Source: Ophioderma brevispina
Lineage: Eukaryota; Echinodermata; Ophiuroidea; Amphilepidida; Ophiodermatidae
Direction: 5' to 3'
Length of the DNA stretch: 64,000 nt
Assembly: GCA_023653785.1 (NCBI GenBank)
Contig: JAMKCH010035290.1
Span: 1-64,000 of the forward strand
This document shows positions 37,501 to 52,500 of this stretch, piece after piece. The notes under the pieces are model-generated. The model did no database searches. It worked only from the letters and a program-made list of their open reading frames with translations, and had not been told where the DNA came from. Within the stretch, counting starts at the first letter, position 1. The number at the start of each line of letters is the position of its first letter. The position numbers and the translations under genes were made by a program.

Positions 37501-40500
37501 TGTCAGAGCATGTGTCTATAATGTAAGAGCATGTGTGTCTAATGTCTGAGCATGTGTGTCTAATGTCAGAGCATGTGTGTCTAATGTACTCTGGAAGAAA
37601 TTCGTAATGTTGAAGTTTCTGTCCGTAAACGGGCAGAAATTACAGCACAGTGAAACACCGTCATACGAACATTTTCTCAAACCATTAATCATAAGGTCGT
37701 ATCCTATCATCCTAATACCAAATCTGCTTTTCTTTTATTTGATTCTAAAAATACCAATATGGAATTAGGTTCTTTCTTCGCGCCTACTTATATGTGTTAT
37801 TTTAGAGCAGTTCCTCGGAGTTGAGCATTTGATTATTAAAATCCAAAGTCTGTTGTTAGTCTAGTCTCCATTTGTCAATGTGTCTTGCAATGTGCAAAGG
37901 ACAAACACTTACTATTTCTTCCAGTCTTGTTTTCCATTCTACATGCGTCGTGGATGTGGTATCAAGTAGCTCTTCATTAAATGCCACGGCTCTTCCTTCA
38001 TACTCAACGAAGGTGAATTGACCAGTAAAGTCACGTGAAGCTTCGTTATTGATATAATAAAAAATAGGTTACTTGTTTCGGAAATTCGGACCGTAATCTT
38101 TCCTAGACTAGACATGAAAATTACTGGTAATTACGATACCAATCACCTATTGTAAGGCATGATCATCAATGGATGATATTCTACCTACTGGTTATAGATG
38201 GGACAAAATTAGAGTCGGTGAAAATGGAACAAAATGCCATGTTGGAAGTACAGAGCAAGCCACAAAAGGACACCCCCCCCCCAAAAAAAAAAAAAAAAGT
38301 TTGTATCAGCTTCCCGCGTGCATAGCTTTTAAAATTTAAATTTTTTGTTTAAATTTAGGGGATAATCAATACTTTTTTTTACACAAATGTGTCTCAAAAT
38401 TTTGCGACAAATAAAAAAAATAAAAAGTGGAAATTTTGCTTTTTTTAAGTTTTTTAACTTTTTTAATTTTGTGAAGTTTGTTTTATGCCTTGGAAAGCAA
38501 GGAAGAGGAGTACATTGGAGTGGAACATATTTGTAAATTTCCAAAAAGCACCATGGCGTAAGTTACAAAAATTCGCATAGCGGTCAAAGCTTCGTTTTGG
38601 AAAAAAAAATACACAGCACATAGCTTTTTCGCCAAAAAAAAAAACGAACGAAAACGAACGAAACTAGAAAGTCTTTTGGGGGGCCTGGGGCTATTAATTA
38701 TTTAGAGAATAAAAGTTTTTTTTTGGCCATCCTAGATGGCGTCTAATGGATGCGGAATCTAGTATTTTGAGAGGTGGATTTCGGTGAGTGGCCTAAGCTA
38801 CCATTGTATCCTGTACGGAAGAAAGAAAACCGTGAGTTGACCTGTCGACGAGGCAATTGGGTACAAGACTGATACAGTGTGAAACAAATGGCCCGCTTAC
38901 AGCACTCAATGGAGAACCATGGCGAGGATGGAGGTAGACACTCAGTCACACGGATACTATATTTCATGACCACCGGCATCATAATTCTGATTCTTATGTT
39001 GAGAATTGGTGTAATTTTTGCCTTTTTATCGACATAATTATATTCTACATCATTATTTGTATTCATTTTTAAATGATTGCCACCCTTCTTGAGAACATAT
39101 TGCAATTCAAGGTGCCCAAAAGTCAATGTTGGTGATCGGCAGCGCGCTTTTTGAAACATTGCATTTTCGCACGAAAGCGCATACCATGACGCAGAATGCC
39201 ATTGACGAGTGTCCAAGTATTTGACCTGCACCGCGTTAGTTGCTGCACGCATTGTCCATCTATTATCATTAATGGATGGGCGGAGCTTAGCTTATATCTA
39301 AAACCAATCAATTCCTTGTTACGTGATTAAACCACGCCCATGAATAAGATTACTATTTGAACTATTTAATACACCATAAAATTAAAATCGTTCACACACG
39401 TGGGTTCTTTGTTTTTCAATGGACACAAATGTCGCCATAATAAGAACCCTTCGTATATCATTGGTCATGTTGACAATGTCAAAAAACGCATACATGTTGT
39501 AGAACTTACTGTTCCGTTTGAATTTGAACATTGAAAAAGCTCACACTCTTAAGACCGAAAGGTATACCTCTCTATTGTCGGATATCAACGCAAGGGGTTA
39601 CCAGGGTGAGGCTAATTGTGTCGAAATTGGCTCACGGGAGGATTATCACCAAAGACAATTAATAAGAGGCTTAGTGCCAATATTCAAATCATTGGTCTAA
39701 AGCAAAGAAAGCTGTCAACAATGGACCGTCTAAAACCGCATCTTGTGCAGTTTTATGCACAGTGTGAACTCAAGACAATGAGCCCTCTTGGGAGGAGTGT
39801 CCCTACCTTAAGATCTAACGGGGATTGTTCAGAACTCTCCCAAGGACGACGTGTCCACTTTTTTAAAGATATAATGTCTATAAATTTTCAAGGATTTTTG
39901 CACTGGGCTAATACCATATCGTTCCTGCGGGTTTCAGGGACTTTTTTATTTTTGTTATTTTATAAGTTTTTTTTTAATTGTCTTTGAGTAATTGTTTAAA
40001 ACGTTGCCTACCCGTGTATGGGAATGCGACACGTCCAGCCGTATCCTGGATTTATCTGTACGGTCTTTTTTTATTATTTTACATAAGTTGAATTAACATA
40101 AACAGCGACTAATACAAGGAAGGTTCCAGTCACTTATCGTCATATTAACCATGGTGGGGGGGGGGGCTACCCTAAATGAATTTACCTCCGAGTGCGCTTT
40201 TTAAAAACTGCCAAAAAACTTCCTAAAAATCAGGTAATCAGTTTCTCATCCTTTAACGTCCATTTTAAGCAAAACAAAATGTGAAGGCCACATTATGCGA
40301 GGTTAGTTAACTTTATTTTATGCCGTTTTAAAAGTCGAAGTTGGTGTGTATGTGTGCTGTGAGGGGGGTGGTGCCACTTGAGAAAAAATTAAGGGTTCTA
40401 TATTTTAAAAAAATATTATGCAGGTAAGTTCTACATTTCTATTGATGTCAAACTAGTCATTTGCCATTATTAGAGCTGAAAACGAATGTGAATGTTGAAA

Positions 40501-43500
40501 ATCCGATATTCCTACCGTGTTTGCGCAAAAATTGGGATTTTCACTTGTTTTTTTTTGCAAATGGCAATTTTGCCGACTCGTGGAATTTATAGCGTTATTT
40601 TGACGCTATACCAGATCTATATTCACTGTTATCAAAGTCAATAAGCATCGGGGGGGGGGGGGGTTATATGATGAATTCTCGAGGGGTGTAAAAAGTGCTT
40701 GGTTAGACGAGGGTACCCTGCTACAATAGAATGTTTTTATAAACTGATCGCTGCTTGTAACGTTTAAACTTTAATCCTTTAACTCACAGGCTACATCGCT
40801 GGTGATGTTTGCAGGCAATTGAATTGACAAGTCTTTGATACGCTGTCGAATCAAAAATAATTTTTTACTTACAAGGATACAATTTACGGTGCTTTTGGTC
40901 GTCTTTAATAACCTATTTAATAAACTATAAATTTTTCCTTTCCCAAAAATTCAGACCCAAATATTTTTGGGCGTCGCTTCATCAACTAATTTTAAAGTGG
41001 GAGGGAAGGGAGGGGAAATTCAAGTTATTGGAAGTATGGAATATTCGGTTGTTTAACACGGTTTTATACTGTATTATTTAATAATCCATTTTTTAATTTT
41101 TTTATTCACAATTTGGTCTTCTTGGGTACATTATATTTTCCTTTAGGGTGTGCGTCGCATACCCTGCATCCCATGGCTACAGGCCTAAACTGAAAGGCTA
41201 GTACAGACAAGGGAAAAATGATAAAATAAAATGCGTGTGCTACTTACAAATACAGGTGTTGCCTGTCAACTGAGCCAACGGATCTAAACACTCACAATAA
41301 TAGCCACCGAAAGTATTAGTGCATTTAAGAGTGGGGTCTGTGCAGACATCAGCATTGGGGAGGGTACATTCATCAATATCTACAGAGAATAATGAAAGAC
41401 ATAAGTCAATACAACAGCGGAAACAAATGTTTATACACGACTAACCTGACTGCTGTAAGGATCAAATTCTTGAGCGGACTATTTTCTTACGTGGCATCTG
41501 AAAAAAAATGCTTAAAATGAGGCAATTTACTCCGCGCTCATCAATTTAATTTCCCCACAGAAGTTTTGGGCACACTCAGGTAGGTGGACGTGTTCCGCCT
41601 ATACAGACTGTCTCCAAATAAACTATACAATCAAACTAAAAAGTATACAAAATATAAGCTGTGCGTTTCTGTGAGATATTTTGATTTAATTTGTTAGACC
41701 AGTTCCAAGCTACACTCTCATTTTTATTCCGTCCAATTTGATGGACCCTAACCAGAGATATTGTCAATTGAACACAAAAGATAAATTACCACTTGGGCCA
41801 CTTTCACTTCAAAGCTCAAGAAACTAAAGGTATAAGGCATGTAGCACCATTGTGATATTAGACTGTTTTTAAACAAAAGACTATTTTACAGATCAGTGTT
41901 AATGTATTATCACGCATTGAACTAATCAATATTTTATATTTCAAATAGTGAAAGCGCCAGAAACTATGCTGTGGGGGAATGGGGGACTCACTCTCAGGGA
42001 GACGATAATCATGAAATTCATGTAAATTTTGGCAATTTAACTGCTGAAACTAATGGAACAGCCATAAGTCTCTGTTGGGGAGACAAATGTGCGGACAACG
42101 CTCTAAAGTGGAGGGCCCATTTACCCCTTCCCCTATTCCCCCTGCCTCCAAGTGTCAGAAAAAGGGAGAAACATAATGAAGATACCAATGTTGAACACAG
42201 AACAAAAATGGAAAGGGTGGTTGGTGTTCAAAGGCCTCAGTTTACTTTCAACGAGGATGTTTTGATGGTTCTACCTGAAACCTGGAGTAAGGCTGAAAAA
42301 ACAAGACTGTTTGGAATTTAACTTCCCAATGTTACATGTATTCTTTTGGGAATTGTGAAATTGTAAAGTTATTTATGTTATATCACTGAAGCAGTACTTT
42401 AAACCTATTTTTATTTTAATTTCCAATAAAGAATGTCTTGAAGTTAATTTTCAATAGAAACTGTGTTGATATCAGAATAGCCGAAACTGGACCAACAGGT
42501 TTTTCAAGTTTATCATACCATTATGTAGATCCCTCGATTTTCATTGGATAATCGCCTCAATTTACTGACTAGATATATCCCGTATCACCCCCTCGGAGCG
42601 CGTCTCAGCGTCCGTATCATGTCAATTAGGAACTGCGCATGCGTGACCATGCATCATGAGAACAAAAATTCGGCGTTCATTTTTTTTTTTTGACGTAAAT
42701 CGCTGCTCTAATTTGGCGATTTTTAGCATTGTTGAACCGAGTTGGAACAAGATTTCGGCATAATTGCTCTCGCATACGCTAAAAGACTTTAAAATAGATC
42801 AATAATTTTGTTTATGAATCAGAAAAAGATGATTTTTAGGGCTGTTTATTTTCAGAGATTCTTGTCGCTAAAAATTCGTCACCCTTTTGTGAATCACCCT
42901 TAGCATTTTCTTAGGCCCTATGTTTGTGCTTATTTTGTTCTGCTTGGGTATGATAAAATCGTTATTAGGTGAGTTTTGAGGTGACACGGGTTTATATCTA
43001 GTCTCGGATTCTGTATCTGGGCTCGGGCTGCGCCCTCGCCCGATACAGACTCCTCGACTAGATCCGTATCACCCCAAAACTCACCTAATAACTAATAGTC
43101 TCAGATAATTGGCCATACCTCCCGAACCAGACCCCCATATTACACCAACTAAAAATCTCATGAAAGCTGGAACATTCCTAAAAAGGAATCTGTTAACGTC
43201 TAGTTGAGATTAACTTAAGTTTTGGCGCAAAATAATCTTTGACTGTATTTTTTGGGACAGTCTGTAGAGCATCTCGTGCTTGGCGGTTTGACATCTTGTG
43301 AGTTTAGTGCTTCCCAACTAAACCGTTTCTGGTCACCATATGTAGGTTTTGACATTGTAGACACTGTCTACTCATGCGAGTGATAGCGGCCTTAAAGCCA
43401 CCATCAGCTATTTTTTAAGGATGCAAACGAACAATGCCCTCATTTTTTGTCGAAGTTTAAATTTTGCATTATTAAATTTGCAATTGCTGTCGTAAATTTC

Positions 43501-46500
43501 CTTTCCAGTGGTAAAGCTGAAAACAACAGAGTTTTTAATACGGAGTTTTTTAAATACGGAATTTTTAAATACGGAGCTTTTTTGTATAAACATCTCGACG
43601 TCCCGACATTTATGACATCATGAACTAGTAAAAACACTATAACGAGCTGTAATTCCCGTTTAAACAAAGAACTATATATTATTTATTGATATGACGCAAG
43701 ACTATAAATTGAGAGGCAGAGGGCATTTGAAAAAATGGATTGTGGCTTAAAATGCAATCGAACCTATGCCATAGTGACCTGTTCTCCACTTTTTCCAATC
43801 AAACGTAATTAAAACATTTAAGTTTTACAAGGAACATTGAAGGTATTCCGAATATTTAAAATATTACTTGAACATGTTTTTGGACTAATTTTGAGTATAT
43901 TTTATCATTTGTTTTTTTTTTTATTTTTTTTTTTATTTTTTTATTTATTTATTTATTTATTTATTTATTATTTATTTATTTATTTATTTATTATTTATTT
44001 TTTTATTTAAATGTGGCTTCCCTTACCATGTTGACAGTAATCCCCAGAAAATTGTTCGGGACATTGGCATTCATCTGGATTTATGCAAACGCCTCCATTC
44101 TCACACTCACGGTCACATTCAGCTGAAAACAATATTGTCACGCTCATTTTATTATATAAACATGTTGGTGAACATAGAAACCTAACAATTAATATAAAAC
44201 CATCAATATTAGCACAGTAATGAATAGGGTTTTGCAACTCGCATTATCGCTTTATTTCCTACTATGAGTATGCAAGTGTCAGACTTAGGTATTCTTGTTC
44301 TTTACCTACCGTCATCGTTAATAATTATAACTGTTGCTTTACTTGGAGCGCACAATTCATCTTCCGATATGGTGCTAGATAAAACTACTTGGAATCTCTC
44401 TGTTAGTTCATAGTTGCCATCATTACCAATGGTGATTTTCATCGAGGCTGCTGTTTGGTCACGAGCAAATGTCAAACTGAATGGGGCAATGCTTACAAAG
44501 TCTCGCCTTGATCCTACAGAAACGGCCGTGTCATCCAATGTTTCAAACACTATAAAATTGCAAGTTATTTAACAAAAGTATAATTTTATATCTAATAAAT
44601 TCAATGTTATGTCGAGATGATGATGCATGATGATGATGATGATGATGATGATGACAAATTTGCTTATTTTATGATAACGCATTTTTTAGCATTGTCGTTA
44701 GCAGGTATGGTTAACTAGACTATTACCAACACAACTTTGCAAAAATATCAAAATTTGAAAATGGGAGGGTCCTCTTCAAAAATGTGCTGTTATTGCTTTA
44801 ATATAATTTGATCGCGAGTCATATTACTTTATGACTAGATATGCCGAAATCGATGAACAATTTACCATCAGTAAAATTATTATCATTATTTATTCACACT
44901 TATGTTATTATTATCCGCAGTAGTAATAGTCTAACAACAACTACCAAATGAGGATGCTTCCCGTAAAACCATCTCTTAATACGTCACAAAGATTTCTCCT
45001 CTCTTTCATGAACAGTATACTCAGATTTGGCAAAACAATAGGGTACGTAATAAACAACAAAACACCCAACTTCTTAGCCATAAAGGATGTTGTGGTGGTG
45101 CTGGTTGTGGTGGGGGATTGGTGGTGGTGGTGTTACTTACCTATATGTAATAGTATGTAGTAGTAGGTAGTAGTAGTAGTAGTATAGTATAGTAGTAGTA
45201 GTAGTAGTAGTAGTCCGCAGTAGTAGTGCATAGTGGTAGTAGTAGTTGTGTTTATACACTTCATTTTTACGTTGTCTCCTCTTCTTTCTAATTTTCTCTA
45301 CTCCCCGCCCCGTTACCCCATATCCTTTATTATTCACCATCTTCATTTTCGATCAGTTACTTGCGACGGTGCTAGGGTGGCCAATCTCCCACCTTTTAAT
45401 TGGAAAGGCGTATTTGAAAACTTTCGATTGACATTCAAAACGTTGTCATCTAGAATAGGGATTTTGAAAGTAAATTACGATCTCCAACGGAAAAGACTAT
45501 TGTCACGATAGAATGGTGTAGTCCAGCGACTCGTCGGCAGTAACAATCTGATGTTTCTACCTTAATGTGCAAGGAGAGGAGAGAGAGGTGGGGTTGGTTT
45601 CACGTTAGATGTTTAGTACAAGTACGAATGATAAAGGTTTACAATTACTATTTCGGAGTTTATTTGAGCAAATTATAAAAAAAAACGACAATAACGAGAG
45701 AACCCAACAAAAGATATACAAGCTGGTACAAGACACCCCGAAAAGATTTTCTTGAGCATCCTCTCAACAAAGATGAAATAATGACAGAAATGGGATTTTG
45801 TATGCCAATGATTTGCAGAGCCAGACAATCATTGCAGTCAATACATCAAAATAAGATAATTATAGATTAAGGATGGATGCCGATTTAAAATATTAAAATA
45901 ATGTAATATGAATGTGAGGAACAATAAGAAAAAAGGTAACAAACTGATATGTGGCACCATTTGCCAAATAGAATTTAAAGCAGCAGCAACACGTTCTTAA
46001 AGTGCACGAGAGGATTTTGAGACAACCAAATATTGTGCATAATAGTAATTCATCGAGATTAGACACTCAATAGATTTATTACCTTGTATTTGGCTACAGA
46101 ATGTTTGAAAGAGAGGAAAACAAGTTGATTTTGATTTGCTCTTATTTCAATATAAAACATGGCCTCATACACACGGCCCAACGTGAATTTAATAATAATA
46201 CTTATAGCAGAGAATAATATAGCGCCTTATGCTATTTGCCTCTAAGCGCTTTCAAAAATGGCCGCTGATCACTGTGGCCCAACAATAACATAACCATTTA
46301 GCATCATTTCTAGGGATGCAGTAGATTAGGATCAGCGCTTTACATTATCAGCAAAAACATACATCGAGAATAATCGATATCCCAAATAAGCATGGGTAAA
46401 TCGGGAAAAATAAGCGATTAATTCTCGTCCAGGGAAATTACAAGAATAGCCGAATCTCACAGGGCTCGAAAGCATGCCTATACGCATGGATGGGCACAAT

Positions 46501-49500
46501 ACACTGGAGTCAAGCGCTTACCTGATTGAGCTCTCTTGTCCGCTATTAATTTGACATACTTTCGTGGTAAAAATATTATGCAGCTAAGAATTTGATATTA
46601 CCATGACATTATGTCCTGCTTTCATAAAGTGTTTTTACCTTTCCAAAAACAAATGATTTCTGAATGGTACATTTTCTGGCACATTCCATATGGTCATACC
46701 ATATGGGGCCCTTTTCGATTTTTTTTTGGCTGGCGGGGCCATCTGGATCTGTCGTTTGCTGACGGTGAAACAACGTAATATGATGATCTTAATTCTTTAT
46801 AAATTGAGTCTGCATTACATTCTTCCATGAACAGTTTTAGTTATTTATTCCTTATATTTTTGAACAGTAACTGATCAATCAATATGAAAGGAATGACTCT
46901 GAGGATCGGGTATTATCCCAAATGTTTCCTTCGATGACGAAATCATTATGAGCTAGTAAAATCTCAATTCTCTTGGCACAGTTCAGTACCTCCATTCACC
47001 AGTGTATTTAGAAAATACACCCCCTGGTTTTTGTGACATGATATATGATACCAGATCACACAAGGCCAGTTCATGTCAATGTATGTACAAGTACAACCCA
47101 CTGAACTGTGTCCTTGGAGGATGAGCATATTGTTTCTTAGAGTGAATATGCAAAGAGTTTAGAAGGAGCTACGTACCTACTTGTGCAGGTTTGGTTAAGT
47201 AGCCTGACCTTACAACTGTAATAGAAACCTCAAAACCATTTTCCAAGACGGTGTATGTTGGTTGCCCAAAATATATCAGAGCTGAAATTGATATAAAAAG
47301 ATCATATGCAATTAATTTACATGTTTTTTAAGAATTGGCAGGGAATCGTCGCGCAACAGCATAGAGGTCCTAGCTGTTTTAATCGATTGGCTAGAAAAGA
47401 ACGACGACGACAACAACAACAACAACAATCGACAGGTGCCCTATACCGTAATGCAACCTTGGGAAAATGGGGTGAAAAAAATGAAAATAACAGCCGTTCT
47501 AATTTGCTCCTGTCCTACAAAGTTCAGCATTACAGTTGATTACGTCAGAGGCAGGTGCCCTATTGCATCTGTCGATTTAAAAATGCTGTCCACACATAAA
47601 CGTCCAGATTGAAGAAACAGATTAACATCATGGACCTTTCAGATACAGTATCTTTTTCCTCCTAACATACGTTGTTTCTTCTATTTCTTATATTTTTCAC
47701 ATTGCAATTTGAAAGCAATATTCTTATAATTCCTTCACATGGTACAATGTTAGAATATTATTCACACTGCAATTTATACGCAATAATCGTATAATTTCTA
47801 CAAATGTTACAATCAAGTGGATCTCTTGGGAAACAAAACATGATGATCGAATCCCCGAACACCTTCCCCTCCCATTCAGGGCCACCACTATCATAGCAAA
47901 GGATGATCAAAATCCCATAATGCATTTAATCATATAAATTTATTTCATGATTTCAGTTTAAGTTAAATTTCCTGACGATCAGAGCGTTGCGTCCAAAGCG
48001 TTTCATCCAAAGCCACTACTATTTTATTTATTTGAAAGGACATTTTGACGCCTGAGTACTGGGGTCCGTTCCCTAAACTCGTGCGAAACCATACGTGTGT
48101 ACTAACTCATGCGTATGTCCTACATAACAGACCTTTTTCATACCAGTTACACAGTGCTTTGGACAAATTGGTCCACTCAGGCATGACATAGTATGCACGT
48201 AGATTTATATACGACTGAGTTTCGGAAACGGACCCCAGGTAGATAAGCTTAGATAGAAGTTTGCAACTCACAATCGTCATCTTCTATGTTCACACTGGCA
48301 CATCTTATTACACCCAATTGCCCTTGAGTTGGATTATGAAGACGTATCTCAAACCACTCATTGTCTTCCACCAGATCATCGTCGGAGAGTGTGATTGTAA
48401 ACTCTTTTGTATCCTCCCATGGTGCAAAGGCTATCTTGAAATTATGAATGCTATCGTAATCATGACCACTAAGTGCGGTTATATCGTTGGTGCTGACCTC
48501 TGTATTGCAAAGTTTTTAGAATGTGAAAAGTTTGAACAAAGATGAAAAAGTGGACGAATTGAAGACTTAAAAATACAACAAAATAAAATATCAAAGGAAT
48601 TAGAAGAATGAAACAATACAGACAATGTAGAGTAGAACAACAAAGAAAAGGGGAAGGTATTTTAAAATTTATGTTTAACATACCCATAGTTTATCTTTGT
48701 CATATCCCACAAGCCGTTGCAAAATGTTAAGTTACTTCACCTAAGCAAATTATACCTTTATTTCATTATTATGTATACAAAAGGCAAGTTAAACATGCGC
48801 AGTTAGTAAATTTAAAAGTATAATAATTTTAAATGACGTTAATGTGGTTTGTGTGTTTTAATATTCGGTACAAAGGTCTTTTGACCTCTAAAACTGAAAA
48901 GAATACTCCACTAGCCAATATTTTACATTTGTAGTATCTTGAGCTATAAGTTATTGCTAGATGGTAGATGACTCTGTACTTTGGAGGTGGTTGTGTGTAG
49001 GTATCTATGTTGCAAACATCGATTTATACAATCACCTGGTACTCTGGGGTGCAGAGTAAAATTATCTGAATGTCACACTGAATTGTAGCTTTTATGTCTA
49101 TACCATTTGTTTGAATATTACCACAAGATTTTACATTAAATTACAAATTAGTCCACCATACCTACTGATCCTGCAGAAAGAGTGTGTCCAATTCGCAAAA
49201 CATGTATAGTAAGGGATTCTGTTGCTTCCCTTTGACTCAGGTGGTAGAGTGCTTTTTCCAGGAAATAATACCCTGAAAAAAATGTAAGAAATGCGGAGGA
49301 GGAGAAGTATTTCATTTATATACCTGTAGGTCTCGCCGAAAAATTTTGTGCACAACACAAGTAGCAATAAGTGCTGCACATTTATATCTACCGACGTGTT
49401 GGCCAAGTGGTTAAAGCGTTCGCCTCACAGTTGAAAGGTCGCGGGTTCGAATCCCGGCCAGGTCATACCAAAGACTTTAAAAATGGCACCTACACTGTAA

Positions 49501-52500
49501 AAACTCCGGTGTTGAATATGCAACACCAGGTCAGTGTTAAGCTTGTCAGTGTTAATTTCTGGTGTTAAAGTTTAGGATTTAACACTGCTTGGTGTTGCGC
49601 AGCCCTACTTTACTTATGTACATCCTTTAAAGCACGATCATGTCAGTTTATATTATCTGTAGGCCTTTATATCATCAAATTGTTTAACACTTTGGGTCAC
49701 TTAGCCCAGATTCGCTTCAGCGGTTCCATTGTTTTAGCGCAGTGAAGTTGAAATATTGCTCAAAGCTTTAGCAATTCTGACTGGAGCCTGCTCTAAATTT
49801 CCAGCTGGAGTGTCTCGCCTCGAGGTCGTTTTTCAATGAAACTGCAACCCGATATCATTGCTTTTTTAGGGATTAAATGTCATATGGATCAATGTCTGCT
49901 GCAGAAGCAGTTTTAATACAAGTGATTCGGTGCCTGTTTCTCTTTGTAGCAAACGCTATCATACGGTATGAGACCTATAACAATTGCATGTTTGAGATTG
50001 AGGGACAGATTCCGAGATATTCTCAAACATATGCTATATCTGGCGGTATAGGACCTACTTAGCAATTGCATGTTAGAAAAAAAAATCCTGAACAAAAACA
50101 ACAACAAACAGGTATGCAAATAAAAATTAAATTAAAAAAATCAAATATAAATATAAAGCAAAGTTCCAGAAAAAAAATTAAAGAGATTTACATATCCAAA
50201 TAAAAAAAATCAAGATATACACATTTTTAAAATTCAACGAAAAATTTTAATGTACAAAAATACTGCAAGTAAACTTACGTTATCCCCCTGACAAGATGGT
50301 AGTCTGGAACATGACCTCAGATGACCTTTGACCTTGGTGCATGACCTTTGACATCACCCACACATGAAGGAAGCCCTATTGCACCTTAACCGCAAGTCTG
50401 GTGTAAATCCAAACTGGAACACACACACATACACACATACATACGGACATGCGCGCTATCGCAGTATCTCCCTACTGCTTTTCAAGCCAGGGGGATAAAA
50501 AATCAAAATGGAAAACATATAAATAAAAAGCATTACATTATAAATACATAAATTACATACAATAACAGAAAAACATAACAAATAAAACGGTAACAGGCGG
50601 TATGCAAGTTTTAGATTCAAGGAATCATGTACCCCAGCTTTTAAGATCCTCTCGATATTTTTTAATAGAGGCTATAGCTTAAAATCCTACCATCGTCATC
50701 AAATATGGTAAGAGTTGCTTTGTATAAGTTTCCAAGAGCTTCTCCTGTGCTCGGGTTACTCAACGTTAAAAACACAACTTCTTCTTTCTCCACAAGGTCG
50801 TCTTCACGAATTGTAATAGGTACTTCTACCCGATCAACTCTGGCATCGAATGGAACCACCATTGCCGTGCTAATCGGTTTATAGTCATCTTCGTGTGTTG
50901 CAGTGCCGTTTTCGGTGGAGATTTCTGTGTCAAGCAATACAAGTAAATACATGAGGTAACACTTTTGCTGGCATAACGTTTTCAATATTCGAATGGGTCC
51001 TATAAAGGTACACATTTTGAAAACTTACAATGCAGAATAATGACTGCAATTAAAGAAATTATTAGTTTGTAAAGTTACCTTGTACTCCACAAGAATTTAC
51101 CAAAGAGCTTTTAAATCAAGATTACTTGTTATTATATTATTCTGTTGTCACTTTTCTCTTTGCCATTATTGTATTAAATAGTTTATTACCAACAGTTCCC
51201 GGCAAAGTGATGTCGCCCTCTCTCCGTATTCCAACGTTGATTATAGATTCATGTTCCCACACAGTATACACCGCACATTCGAAGCTATACCAGGTGGCTA
51301 CAGAAAGACAATAATTAGAAGAATTGACATCGTAAAAGGAATACTCACTCCAATGCGCATTCGTCAAGAAATGTTTCGTAGGCCTACTTAATTGATAAAA
51401 CAAATTTAAAAATACAATTATGAGGCATCTGAGGTATACAATTTAGCAATGAGGTGTACAATTTAGCAATCCTATTTAAATGCTGGAACCAGGTTGTTTC
51501 GCCACACGCCAGGCCAGATTTACGCCATATAGGGCAGAAGCTCGTCATATCAGGGCAGATGCGCGCCATAACATGGCAGATTCGCGCTTTATCAAGGCTG
51601 ATTTGCGCTTTATCAGGGCGGATGTACGCCAATCAGGGAAGATGCACGCCATGTCAGGGCATATAATGTTGACGCCCCACACAACATTCCGAGTTTAATT
51701 TTACCATCGCTTATAAAATATAAGATAAAATAGCAATAATGGTAGTTACGGTCTCGAATAATGATCATAGAGGTGCTCGGCGAATGCAATAGTCCAGTGG
51801 CAGAAGAAGAGGCTCCAATTGCTATAGATATAGAAAAGTCTTCCCAATGTTCTATGAGGTTATCGTAGGGTATGGTCAATGATTTGGTAGACGTTGTGTC
51901 CCCAATTGGAAAGTTGATGTCCAGATCACTCGGTAGCGAGTAGTCGATTGTATGCAAAGCCCTGCCATCATTTGCTGAAAGAACTGTTAGATTGAACAAC
52001 CAAAAGTGTTTTTCTTTATTAACAAGACCAAGTGTATCATTAGCGTAAACCGAGACATACACAGTTATAAAATCACAAAGTAGTGTTTATATGCAATGGC
52101 ATTTTACAATTGTCAACAGTTGCTCAGTTGAAAAGATATCGTCCATTGGTTTGCACTTTATTTTGACATTTGAACATTATCACCTCAAGTAAAAGTCTTC
52201 GTTTTTATGGAATGAATTATGAATCATATTATATCGCAACACGTCAGGGATGGCTCAAACCACAACTCAACCACCAATTTGCTTGCGGTTGATGGCGGTG
52301 TAACCGTGTTTAGTTGTTTGGAACAATGGGAACCTGTACGAACCTGGAAGAACCGGACGGAACCGGCAAGCAACCGGTGGTTAAGTTATGAAGCCAACCC
52401 TTACTGCTCATGCAGTTGAACAAATTTCAGGTGTTATCACCATCTTGATGTGCAGAGCCATTGTTAGGGGCGGCTTCGGCTGACTTGCGGTTCATAGCGG

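Noticed and set aside
37442..37588. CRISPR-like array
   Set aside because: Units are contiguous 21-bp tandem copies without unique spacers: a minisatellite.
39518..39987. Plus-strand ORFs of 60 and 123 codons
   Set aside because: Opposite to the host gene, no recognisable motif; the end is a hydrophobic poly-T-derived tail (FLFLLFYKFFFN).
49393..49465. Functional tRNA-Val gene
   Set aside because: A and B boxes and the CAC anticodon region are present, but the anticodon stem does not pair and the acceptor stem has mismatches. A tRNA-derived pseudogene or SINE head fits better.
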